The position numbers and the translations under genes were made by a program. DNA of 64,000 bases from an uncultured Bacteroidales bacterium (GTDB lineage Bacteria; Bacteroidota; Bacteroidia; Bacteroidales; FEN-979), in NCBI GenBank assembly GCA_903887775.1, contig CAISRB010000005.1:1-64000 (forward strand). The letters run 5' to 3'. Below, one piece after another: positions 8,131 through 17,539 of the stretch. Positions within the stretch are counted from its first letter, which is position 1. Each line of letters starts with the position of its first letter. The notes below the pieces were generated by a model. The model was not told the DNA's origin. It did no database searches and worked only from the letters and a program-made list of their open reading frames with translations.

Positions 8131-8724
8131 TTATTGGCGTTTTAATTTAGCTAAGCGGCTTCTCGTTTTAATGGCCAATAATCCACATATTACTGCCCCT
8201 AGAATAATAGAAAAAATCCAATCGTACCAATGAAAGAATTGCAGGGCTGAAATGAATGTTATTGTGCCGAGCGGCAGAAGTAAAACAGAATTTGTAATCA
8301 AACCGGGATTATAAACAGGCTTATCGGGTTGAAAAATTATTGTATGCATTAGATTGTTAATCGTTAATTCAAATAGAATCATCGAAAAACCCACCCAGGG
8401 TGCAATATTGGCAAGAATAGCGCCGATTATTACCGCCGGCCATGCGATAACAATGTTTACCTGAAATACATAGCCTTCATCAAGTGGGTAGTTGGGATCG
8501 GTTTTGGAACCAAAAGGAGTTTTTAAATTGAAAAATTCCTTAAAACTTAAAGGCGATAAAACATATTCTTCACATTCGTGAATCATTAAAAACGGCAAAT
8601 GAAGCCATAAAAGAAATTGATAGTAAGACATAGCATTTCTAAAATAAATTAGAATAACCAACAATACCGGAGCAATAAACAAGTTTGCGCTTTGCCAGAA
8701 TCGATTAACTTTTTGAATATTCAT
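8131..8724 (-). CDS. HXXEE domain membrane protein
   Basis: A 197-residue protein with about five membrane helices. The HECEEY motif near residue 49, just after the second hydrophobic segment (LLWLHLPFLMIHECEEY), defines the HXXEE family. A second His-bearing segment, INNLMHTII, follows near residue 127, as in family members. The role of the family is not established; the conserved His/Glu residues suggest metal binding or an intramembrane enzyme. It is a single-gene unit. Confidence 0.7.
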   Translation of the reverse strand: MNIQKVNRFWQSANLFIAPVLLVILIYFRNAMSYYQFLLWLHLPFLMIHECEEYVLSPLSFKEFFNLKTPFGSKTDPNYPLDEGYVFQVNIVIAWPAVIIGAILANIAPWVGFSMILFELTINNLMHTIIFQPDKPVYNPGLITNSVLLLPLGTITFISALQFFHWYDWIFSIILGAVICGLLAIKTRSRLAKLKRQ

Positions 8725-8866
8725 AAAACCTCCTTTTAAGAATTTGAAATTATAAAGATGATTTGTAAAATGACAGTCATTTCACCTGACGTGTGGCAAT
8801 TAAAAGCAGCATAGACAGGTCTTTTACTCGAATTAAATCTAACTATCAATAATGCGAATAAATCAT

Positions 8867-9328
8867 TCAAATTACAGACGAGATGAGACCTCCTAATATG
8901 CTACCTCCCATTACATAAATTATATTAATCAAAACATGAATACTGCTATTATTTATTTTTTTTCGAAATTTAACCGAGCTTTCTAAAATCATTAACAGCC
9001 AAAAACAAAAAAATATTAATGTTACTGGGAATAAAACGATCTTATGTAACAAAATGTAAAAGAGAGGTATTATCCATAGATCATGCAAAATTAAACCGCT
9101 GAACAGAAATGTAAATAAAGACGAAATCACACCATTAAGTTTCCTTGAAACCGGCCTATTAACATATTTTGATAAAAAATATCCAAATAATGGATTCCAA
9201 TTCCTCCAAAATAACTTAAAAGATGCTGATCGAAATGATTTAATGATTGATGATTGGAGTTGCCCCAAAGCATCTGATGTCCCAACGGTCCTTTGAATAT
9301 AATCTTCAACGTTCATTAAAATATTCAA
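8867..9328 (-). CDS. Hypothetical membrane protein, possibly MBOAT/wax-synthase-like fragment
   Basis: A 153-residue protein with two or three hydrophobic segments in the second half. The central stretch FKLFWRNWNPLFGYFL and TFLFSGLILHDLW is loosely reminiscent of the conserved core of membrane-bound O-acyltransferase/wax-synthase proteins (FWxxxW ... F..SG..H). At this length it would be only the C-terminal part of such an enzyme. The similarity is from memory and weak, so function is left open. The start may be at MNVEDY four codons downstream. The flanking 8725-8866 gap shows no convincing palindrome. Confidence 0.45.
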   Translation of the reverse strand: MNILMNVEDYIQRTVGTSDALGQLQSSIIKSFRSASFKLFWRNWNPLFGYFLSKYVNRPVSRKLNGVISSLFTFLFSGLILHDLWIIPLFYILLHKIVLFPVTLIFFCFWLLMILESSVKFRKKINNSSIHVLINIIYVMGGSILGGLISSVI

Positions 9329-9378
9329 TTTTGCAACAATTCCCCTGAGGTTTCTCTGATAATAAAACCTACATTATG

Positions 9379-9462
9379 CCCCGCCGGCAGCCGCAGAAAA
9401 AGTAGAATGAATGTATCCCATTTCATTGGTTTAATTTTTGCGGTTGCTGGCATGTTGTGCCC
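9379..9462 (-). repeat. attC-like palindromic spacer R8
   Basis: The cleanest stem of the array. GCCGGCAGCCGCA (9383-9395) pairs with TGCGGTTGCTGGC (9439-9451) at 11 of 13 positions; both mismatches can form G-T wobbles on one strand. The loop holds a smaller AATGAAT/ATTTCATT pair. Confidence 0.6.
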
Positions 9463-9471
9463 CGTTGTTCT

Positions 9472-10047
9472 TTATTTTATCTTAATTAATTCATTTACTC
9501 CAATCACAATTAGGATTGCCATTGTTCCCAAAACGGTAAAATAGCCAATTGCTTTCATATTTAGTTTCATAATCCGGTTGCATCTCCACAAAATCAAAAA
9601 CAGTATTGTTAGCACAATCGCTGCAATTATATACTTGTTTACATTCAACATTGAAGCTATCCTCGCTTCATCCTGCAAATTGATATCGCCGAAAACAATT
9701 GAGAAAAACCTTGAAAATACTGCAAAAAATGTAATTGAATATGCATAAATTGATCTAGTTATCCAGGTAATTAATAAAAACGCAAGCGCTTGAATCATTG
9801 TAAAAACAGGTCCTCCCAATGCAGACCATAAAGCAATGGATTCATCAGTAAAATAGCCACTTTTCGGAGCTGAATTATTTAAACTCAGCACCATATCATT
9901 TCCGAATAGTTCTCCCAAAGTCCAGTGTCCGAACTCATGGAAGAAATACGTGATAAACGCAATTGGTATAAATAAAATGACGACTATCCAACTGATCTGA
10001 CTTTCTTTTAAATCATTGCTTATTCTTTGACTAAAAGTCTCTTTCAT
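9472..10047 (-). CDS. M50-like membrane metalloprotease candidate
   Basis: A 191-residue integral membrane protein with about five helices. HEFGH near residue 37, embedded at the end of a hydrophobic helix (FITYFFHEFGHW), is an HExxH zinc motif in the setting used by site-2-protease (M50) family members. The following SALGGPVFTMIQALAFLL resembles the GGP-containing membrane segment of small M50-like proteins. A distal LDG or NxxP zinc-ligand motif is not obvious, so proteolytic activity is uncertain. Palindromic spacers lie on its 3' side and, much reduced, on its 5' side. Confidence 0.55.
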   Translation of the reverse strand: MKETFSQRISNDLKESQISWIVVILFIPIAFITYFFHEFGHWTLGELFGNDMVLSLNNSAPKSGYFTDESIALWSALGGPVFTMIQALAFLLITWITRSIYAYSITFFAVFSRFFSIVFGDINLQDEARIASMLNVNKYIIAAIVLTILFLILWRCNRIMKLNMKAIGYFTVLGTMAILIVIGVNELIKIK

Positions 10048-10088
10048 TTTTATAGTCTTAAATTGGTTAACGATTTGTTAGCAGAGGT

Positions 10089-11183
10089 TTAGTGTTCATA
10101 ATTCTTAACAATTTTCATCAGGATAAATTTTGGGAAATAGATGGTCTGATTTTCTATCAACTCACCAATGTCAAAACTGTTGACATTGTATGTAATGTAA
10201 ATTCCATTACCGGGTAATTCGGGATGAGCTTTTGCAGCATACATGAATGGTTTTTTTACACCCGGGTATTCAGGTGTATAAAACATAAAGGGTTCTGTCC
10301 ATTTACCCTGCAAACTATCTGACATTCTTATACCAATCTTCCCCTCGCTAAATCCGAAAGATTGAATCTGAATAAATTTTTTAAGTGATTTGTCATAATG
10401 AACTGAATACTCTGTGCCCCCGATAAATAAAGGTTCAGGAACAGGACTCCTTGTTTTTCTCTCCGCCCATTTTCCATTTATCCACCATTCAGGGTTTGCT
10501 ATATTTCCTGTGTATGCTTCGTCTAATTTCCATCGCAATAAATATACTTCGTGAGTAGCAGGTTCAACGGCTCCGTATGCATAAAGATATTTTTCGTCTT
10601 TAAGAACTGCGGCTGAACCGACAATATAACCGTAAGTTTCATGACCTTCGATGTATTGCATTTTCCATTTCGATGGTTCTTCTTCTGGATTTGAAATAAG
10701 AACTGCATACCAGCCAAAAGCTTCAAAACCAATTCCTGTTTTTATGCCATGTTCTTTCAATAAGAAAATTATCAACTTATCCTTTACCATTACTCCATGC
10801 CCTGTCCAGAACCAGAATTTGCCAGGTATATGAAAAAATGCCTGTGGCTTTTTTTTAGATTTATCCCAATAAAATTTGATCGGAGCAGTCTTCAAATCAT
10901 AACCATCCTGAATGGCAATGCTGTTTCTGATCATCTTTGAATTTTTTCTTGACATGGATGAATCACTGCAAATAAAGCCATCGCTGAAAAGCCATAATAC
11001 TTTTCCGTTTTCAAGGTCAACGGAAGAAGCACCATCAGCACCACGCCAAACAAAATCATTTGTAAAATACTTATCGGTCTCTGTGGACAATTCAATTTTA
11101 ATACTATACTTAGTTGTATCAAACGGTTGGCCAATACAGAGGTTATAAAACAAAAGAAAAATGACAAGAGTCGAAGACTTCAT
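10089..11183 (-). CDS. Secreted beta-propeller protein, DUF4185/glycosidase-like
   Basis: About 364 residues. The start is placed at MKSSTLVIFLLF, which gives a proper signal peptide and lies 1 nt after the stop of the upstream thioredoxin-like ORF; the longer reading overlaps that ORF. WRGADGASSVDLENGKVLW followed by LFSDGFI is the entry strand of five-bladed propeller families such as DUF4185/DUF5005, which are related to glycoside hydrolases. PEWWINGKW and AKAHPELPGNGIYITYNVN further on support a propeller. Catalytic residues cannot be assigned. Export to the periplasm or beyond is likely; the substrate is unknown. Confidence 0.6.
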   Translation of the reverse strand: MKSSTLVIFLLFYNLCIGQPFDTTKYSIKIELSTETDKYFTNDFVWRGADGASSVDLENGKVLWLFSDGFICSDSSMSRKNSKMIRNSIAIQDGYDLKTAPIKFYWDKSKKKPQAFFHIPGKFWFWTGHGVMVKDKLIIFLLKEHGIKTGIGFEAFGWYAVLISNPEEEPSKWKMQYIEGHETYGYIVGSAAVLKDEKYLYAYGAVEPATHEVYLLRWKLDEAYTGNIANPEWWINGKWAERKTRSPVPEPLFIGGTEYSVHYDKSLKKFIQIQSFGFSEGKIGIRMSDSLQGKWTEPFMFYTPEYPGVKKPFMYAAKAHPELPGNGIYITYNVNSFDIGELIENQTIYFPKFILMKIVKNYEH

Positions 11184-11184
11184 C

Positions 11185-11526
11185 TTAGTTGCCGTGTTTA
11201 AATTTTTCAATTAAATTGTCAACTCCCTCAATATCACTTTTGTAAACCATATACATTCCATTCTTAATTATTATTGTGACCGGAACGCTTGAGACTTTAA
11301 ATTTTTTAAGGAGTGTATCATCATCAACAACCATTACAGGAAAAGTATATTGCAACCTTCTTAATGTGTTAACAGCTTGGTTTAAAGTATCCCTTTTGAT
11401 ATGAATATTTACAGCACAAAATTCAATCTCTTCAATGTTTTTGTATTTGCCATATTTCTTTTGTAATACCGGAAATTCTCTAAAGCAAACTCCACAGGCA
11501 GTATGCCAAAAATCAAAAATAACCAA
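11185..11526 (-). pseudogene. Thioredoxin/TlpA-like domain lacking a normal start
   Basis: The reading frame encodes a redoxin core: VIFDFWHTACGVCFREFP, with a CGVC active site, and a cis-Pro region SSVPVTIIIKNG about 75 residues later. The family is usually exported and carries 100 or more residues before the CxxC. Here the frame opens just after an in-frame TAA inside the end of the upstream gene and has no ATG before the core; only TTG or ATT could serve as a start. It is best read as a 5'-truncated gene joined to its neighbour, or as a short cytosolic protein starting at TTG. Its stop lies 1 nt before the next gene's ATG. Confidence 0.55.
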
Positions 11527-11554
11527 TTTGTTTTTTATTGATTCATTGAAATAC

Positions 11555-12013
11555 TCAATACAAGTTTAAACCAAGTTTACTTCCCATTGCAACAAGTTCA
11601 AGTTTTGCTAAGTCTTTTGAGTTAAATTTTTTAATTGGCATAATTTCTTTATTCACTGAATCAAATAGAATTATTCTATAGTCCTTACTTTCTATATCAA
11701 GAGGTCTATTCCCTTGACTATACGAACGCCAGGTTAAATTTAATTCCTTGATACCGATTTTCATAGTTGGTTCAATCTTATACCATTGGCCAATTCTAAT
11801 AATACCAAATAAGTTATTTGAAAATTTAACACGTTTCTTTTCATAATCAATTAAGGTACTTGTGTTAGAAAAGCCAACAAATGCACCGATAATAATTAAA
11901 ATTAATCCTGTAACCTGAAAATATGTTAAAATTAATCCTGCAACAAATAATACTACTCCTGCAGATGTTCCAACTGGTCCAAATGATTTTTCGAATTTAT
12001 TATTTTCAACCAT
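11555..12013 (-). CDS. Hypothetical membrane protein with two N-terminal helices
   Basis: A 152-residue protein. Two adjacent hydrophobic helices (about residues 17-50) form a membrane hairpin, followed by a soluble domain of about 100 residues with KRVKFSNNLFGIIRIGQWY and a Lys/Leu-rich end. It is similar in layout to small bacterial membrane proteins with a PH-like C-terminal domain, but no family is securely recognised. It is the first gene of a three-gene block, and its end overlaps the open frame of the thioredoxin-like remnant. Confidence 0.5.
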   Translation of the reverse strand: MVENNKFEKSFGPVGTSAGVVLFVAGLILTYFQVTGLILIIIGAFVGFSNTSTLIDYEKKRVKFSNNLFGIIRIGQWYKIEPTMKIGIKELNLTWRSYSQGNRPLDIESKDYRIILFDSVNKEIMPIKKFNSKDLAKLELVAMGSKLGLNLY

Positions 12014-12080
12014 AAATTTGAATTTCCAGGAGTGAGAATAGATTTACCCGTTTTTCCAATTGCAGCCAATACGCCACCGC

Positions 12081-12156
12081 TAAAAGCAGCAAAGGTAGAA
12101 CAGTTTCTAAGCAACATTGCGTTAGCTTTGTTGCGGTTGCAGGCTCGTAAGTGGCA
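12081..12156 (-). repeat. attC-like palindromic spacer R9 (array boundary)
   Basis: The 12081-12133 core matches R5 and R7. On the minus strand it reads AACAAAGCTAACGCAATG, then TTGCTTAG, then a degenerate hairpin, then CCTTTGCTGC. It is preceded by CTGCAACCG and TTACGAGCC, as in R7. It is the last such element before the core chromosome. Confidence 0.55.
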
Positions 12157-12180
12157 GCCTTAATATTAATTATCAATTTG

Positions 12181-12309
12181 TTAAAGCCAATAATTCTTCA
12201 TTAAATCAGTAACCCATAATGGTTGCCTGATTTCTTTTTTGGTTGAAACTTTGTAAATACCGGATAAGTTATGTTTCCTCTTCGTTGCAACACTAAGTAT
12301 TTTATTGTT
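12181..12309 (-). pseudogene. Orphan 42-codon 3' gene fragment
   Basis: Between the last palindromic spacer and nhaA a 42-codon open stretch ends in a stop at 12181-12183. It contains SGIYKVSTKKEIRQPLW and ends in MKNYWL. No start codon and no recognisable domain are present. Its composition looks coding, and its position where the 3' end of a cassette gene would be suggests the remnant of a disrupted gene. The rest of the 12014-12325 gap is spacer R9 and AT-rich DNA. Confidence 0.3.
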
Positions 12310-12325
12310 TCAGCAATAATAAATG

Positions 12326-13477
12326 TCATGAATTTTTTCTTTTCCCTGAAAGAAAATATAAGACTCCCATCCCACAAAGGGCAGAAAGTGTTGAACCGGC
12401 AAGTATTGAAAGTTTTGAAATATCAAGCAACGCAGGTTCTTTATAAGATAAACCGGCGATAAAGATCGACATCGTAAACCCAATACCTGCAAGTAAACCC
12501 GTTCCTGCCAGCTGCCTCCAGTTTGTTTGATCGGGCAGGGCAGAGATCCTGGTCTTCACTCCGATCCAGGAAAACAAAATGATCCCTAAAGGTTTGCCGA
12601 TAAGAAGGCCCAATGTGATCCCGGCTGTGAGGCCGCTGAGAAGGCCCGATGGATCAAAGGTGAGCGGGATGGCCGTATTGGCAAGGGCGAAAAGGGGAAG
12701 TATCCAGTAATTTACAGGCCTGTGAAGGCTGAGTTCTAGCTTTTTCGACATTTCCTTTGGGATAAACAGTGCAGCGACCACTCCTGCAATAGTGGGATGA
12801 ACTCCGGACTTCAGTATAAAGTACCATAAAGCCAGCGCGGGAATCAGGTAAAAAATGAAGTACCTCACTTTAAACCGGTTCAGGAGAAATAAAACAACGA
12901 TGAAAAGAAATGCGTAAAGAAGCATTAACAGGTGAAGTGTACTGGTGTAAAACGTTGCAATAATCACGATAGCCCCGAGGTCGTCAATGATGGCCAGGGC
13001 CGTCAGGAAAATTTTAAGGGATACCGGGGCTCGTTTTCCAAGCAGGGAAAGTATCCCAAGCGAAAAGGCGATGTCAGTTGCCGTGGGAATGGCCCATCCG
13101 TTCAGATGTTCCTTTGATCCGGTATTAAAAAAGAAAAAGATAAGGGCAGGGAACAGCATGCCGCCAATTGCTGCCAATACAGGCAGAATGGCCTTTTCTT
13201 TAACAGCCAGCTCCCCATCTTGCAGCTCCTGTTTAATTTCCAGGCCGATAAGGAAGAAAAATACAGCCATCAGGCCGTCGTTGATCCAGTGCAGCACGCT
13301 CTCATGAAGAAAATCAAAACCAACCTCAATATGCCAGATGCCAAGATAGGAGGCAGCTCTTCCTGAATTACTGAGAGCCAGGGAGATTACCGTTGCAAGG
13401 ATTAACAACAACCCTGCAAGTTTGCCGCTTTCGGCAAGGTCTTTAATAGGATCCGTAATTCTTTTTCCAGCCCTCAT
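12326..13477 (-). CDS. nhaA: Na+/H+ antiporter NhaA
   Basis: 383 residues, normal for the family, with about eleven to twelve membrane helices. Key features: LEIKQELQDGEL after helix 2, PTATDIAFSLGILSLLG, and the paired aspartates in ALAIIDDLGAIVI (about residues 165-166), the sodium and proton-binding site in NhaA. It exchanges cytoplasmic sodium for external protons for pH and salt homeostasis. The start is taken at MRAGKR, whose ATG lies one base after the stop of the upstream phosphoesterase gene, implying translational coupling; the longer reading would overlap that gene. It is the first core gene beside the accessory array. Confidence 0.92.
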   Translation of the reverse strand: MRAGKRITDPIKDLAESGKLAGLLLILATVISLALSNSGRAASYLGIWHIEVGFDFLHESVLHWINDGLMAVFFFLIGLEIKQELQDGELAVKEKAILPVLAAIGGMLFPALIFFFFNTGSKEHLNGWAIPTATDIAFSLGILSLLGKRAPVSLKIFLTALAIIDDLGAIVIIATFYTSTLHLLMLLYAFLFIVVLFLLNRFKVRYFIFYLIPALALWYFILKSGVHPTIAGVVAALFIPKEMSKKLELSLHRPVNYWILPLFALANTAIPLTFDPSGLLSGLTAGITLGLLIGKPLGIILFSWIGVKTRISALPDQTNWRQLAGTGLLAGIGFTMSIFIAGLSYKEPALLDISKLSILAGSTLSALCGMGVLYFLSGKRKNS

Positions 13478-13478
13478 T

Positions 13479-15908
13479 TTAATTATCATCCTTTGATGGA
13501 GAAAATTTAACAAAAGCAGATCTCACAGGCCCGGGGTAAGGTATATCAGGCCCTTTGACAGCAAACCAAAGTACCTTGTTGAGAAGATCTTCGGGTGCCC
13601 GGTCCTCCTTGCTGAAATCAAATCCTTCGCTCATCCTCTGCCATTGATTGTACGCAATATTCCTTTCGTTCAGGTCGATGAAGGGTCCGAGAATTTGCAT
13701 ATGGAAGGGACTGGGGCTGTTTGTGAAGCATCGCCACAGTGGTGTGGCCGCAGCATCGTACTGGCTCATAGGCGGGAGACCGAGAATAAGTTCAATTGTC
13801 CGAAGCACCGAAGTGGTCGTATAGGGCGTGTGATCCACAAAATTACGTTTTACGTAACCTCCGGCAACATAAGCTGTGCTTCGATGAGCATCCACATGAT
13901 CGGGTCCGTTTTGGGCATCATCCTCCAAAATAAAAATTACACATTCATCCCAGATCCGGGATATGGAAAGGTGTTCGACGAGCCTTCCCACTGCAAAATC
14001 ATTATCTGCCGCCTGTGCAAAGGGAGTAGGCTTCCCTGCTTTTAATCCCTGTGTATGGTCGTTGATAAAGCGGATCGTGTTAAGCTGTGGGACCTGGTCA
14101 ATATTAAGAAGAGAATCGAAATCCTTCTTCCACTGCCTGTAACGGATCGTATCGAGCACATCCTGGTCCCAGCTTGTGAAAAATCTGCAATAATGATCCT
14201 TCAGGACCGGGATATTTGGTTTATAGTCATCGGCAAATTCTCCGTAAGTGCGATAGGAAACACCTTTACGGGCACAGAAATTCCAGAGGAAGCCATTTTT
14301 GTTGTTGGCGATATTACGGTTGCCTTCTGCGTCATAATCACCTCCTCTTCCACCGTAGCTGGATGGCCAGGTCTTTTCAAGGTAATCGGTCGCGTATGCC
14401 CCCATACTCCAGTTGTGCCCGTCGGCACTTACTTCCCCGTCGACATAAAAATTATCAAGCAACACAAATTCCCTCGCCAGCCTGTGCTGGTTTGGAGTGA
14501 TCTTCTCGCCGAAAAGAACCAGGGAAGTGTCGCCGTTCCCTTCGGGGATATCGCCAAGGATCTGGTCGTACGTCCTGTTTTCCTTGATCACATAGAACAC
14601 GTATTTGACTGGAGATTTGCGGCCGGCCTCATCCGGAATAGCTGTCCCTGCAGCCTCCGGTATGCTGTTCACTTTTTCCCGATGATAAGGGGTATTCCTG
14701 AATACCATAGCTGAAAATAAAGCCAGGTTTTTCTCATCCGGTTCGGGAATGATGCTCATGGTTCCCCTGAACAGGCCGCCGATATACTGGACCTTGTGAG
14801 GTTTGCGGGTGTCTGCTTTCCGGGAGCTGACTTTCTCCTTTCTCTCAGCCGGGTTTGGGCCTGAGGGATTTGGCATCGAAGTGTACCCTTTGCCGTTTGC
14901 GATCCATAGCTGTTTGTTGACCACACGAACGCAGGTTGGATACCAGCCCGTGGGGATAAACCCTTTGCTGAAACTTTTCCCCGGCTTCGAAACGTCGAAT
15001 ACGGCAAGGCAGTTATTGTCGGCATTGGCGATGTAAAGGGTCTTATTATCTTCGCTCAGGGCGACACTGTTTGTTGTACTGCCGGCAGGGGAATCAGGGA
15101 ACAATGCGGAATTCAGGGTTTCAATGACTTTACTGCCGGGCAAATCAATGCATGATACTGAATTATCGTTGGCATTCGCCACATACAGGTATTTCCCATT
15201 TGTGCTCAGGCAAAGATCATTCGGGTTACTGCCCACTTTGATGGAAGCGGTAAATTTCAGGGTCTCTGTGTTGAAAACCTGGACTTTTCCGCAACCCCAG
15301 CAGCTTATATACAGTTGTCGGCTGTCGCCGGATAACAGACAGGTATAACCTTCACCTTCGAGACTGAACCGGAGGGGGGCCTGTTTTTTCTTCAGGTCGA
15401 GGACGTACAGGGAATTGTTTTCTTTCGTGACGGTATACAAGCGTTTATTCTTCCCGTCAAGGGCAATACCGGTCGGGGAGATCTTTTCGGGCCAGGGCTT
15501 TCCAAGGACCAGGCTGTCGGTAATGGCCAGTTTGTTGTTTGTAAGGGAATACTTTAGGATGATGTTCTGATTCCCTCCTGAGGCGTAAAGGGTATGCTCG
15601 TCTTTTGAGAACGCAAGTCCCAGCCAGGCAGCCTTCACTATGATTGTGTCTAGAACTTTTCGCTGTAAAGCATCAATGAGGTAGACCGACTGGTCGCTTT
15701 GCCCGTTGTTTGTGACTGCCAGTAAACGGCCTGATGCTGAGACTGCAATGTTCAATGGGAGATCGCCGAGCTGAATGTTTTCTCCCACCCGGCTTATACC
15801 CCAGCCGTTGGGCAGAGTAATATGTTTGTACTCCGGTCCAACCTGGCCGTAAACCCGGAATAAGGCCAGGATCAATAGAAATGACAGGAACGATCTGATA
15901 TGCTTCAT
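13479..15908 (-). CDS. YncE-like beta-propeller fused to alkaline-phosphatase-superfamily phosphoesterase
   Basis: An 809-residue exported protein. A signal peptide covers residues 1-21. Residues about 30-345 form a YncE/NHL-type propeller with repeated LYVANANDNSVSCIDL-like blades. Residues about 430-760 form a phosphoesterase domain of the PF04185/alkaline phosphatase superfamily: FYVIKENRTYDQILGD carries the metal-binding Glu-Asn and Asp region, FVLLDNFYVDGEVSADGHNW follows, and ILEDDAQNGPDHVDAHR supplies further Asp/His ligands. Many Bacteroidota have this combination; the substrate (phospholipid, phosphonate or other phosphoester) is unknown. nhaA is translationally coupled downstream. 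Confidence 0.8.
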   Translation of the reverse strand: MKHIRSFLSFLLILALFRVYGQVGPEYKHITLPNGWGISRVGENIQLGDLPLNIAVSASGRLLAVTNNGQSDQSVYLIDALQRKVLDTIIVKAAWLGLAFSKDEHTLYASGGNQNIILKYSLTNNKLAITDSLVLGKPWPEKISPTGIALDGKNKRLYTVTKENNSLYVLDLKKKQAPLRFSLEGEGYTCLLSGDSRQLYISCWGCGKVQVFNTETLKFTASIKVGSNPNDLCLSTNGKYLYVANANDNSVSCIDLPGSKVIETLNSALFPDSPAGSTTNSVALSEDNKTLYIANADNNCLAVFDVSKPGKSFSKGFIPTGWYPTCVRVVNKQLWIANGKGYTSMPNPSGPNPAERKEKVSSRKADTRKPHKVQYIGGLFRGTMSIIPEPDEKNLALFSAMVFRNTPYHREKVNSIPEAAGTAIPDEAGRKSPVKYVFYVIKENRTYDQILGDIPEGNGDTSLVLFGEKITPNQHRLAREFVLLDNFYVDGEVSADGHNWSMGAYATDYLEKTWPSSYGGRGGDYDAEGNRNIANNKNGFLWNFCARKGVSYRTYGEFADDYKPNIPVLKDHYCRFFTSWDQDVLDTIRYRQWKKDFDSLLNIDQVPQLNTIRFINDHTQGLKAGKPTPFAQAADNDFAVGRLVEHLSISRIWDECVIFILEDDAQNGPDHVDAHRSTAYVAGGYVKRNFVDHTPYTTTSVLRTIELILGLPPMSQYDAAATPLWRCFTNSPSPFHMQILGPFIDLNERNIAYNQWQRMSEGFDFSKEDRAPEDLLNKVLWFAVKGPDIPYPGPVRSAFVKFSPSKDDN

Positions 15909-15928
15909 AATATAAACAGCCTTTTTAA

Positions 15929-17494
<1,566 letters not shown>

Positions 17495-17539
17495 TAATGT
17501 TTTCCTAATTTTTACGTTATATAAAAGAACAAATTAATT

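Noticed and set aside
8725-8866. Palindromic spacer between the HXXEE gene and the next membrane protein gene
   Set aside because: No inverted repeat beyond chance length was found, so this gap is reported as empty.
14055-14714. A 219-codon plus-strand frame
   Set aside because: It lies wholly opposite the phosphoesterase gene, has no recognisable domain, and mirrors its codon pattern. It is a shadow of the real gene.
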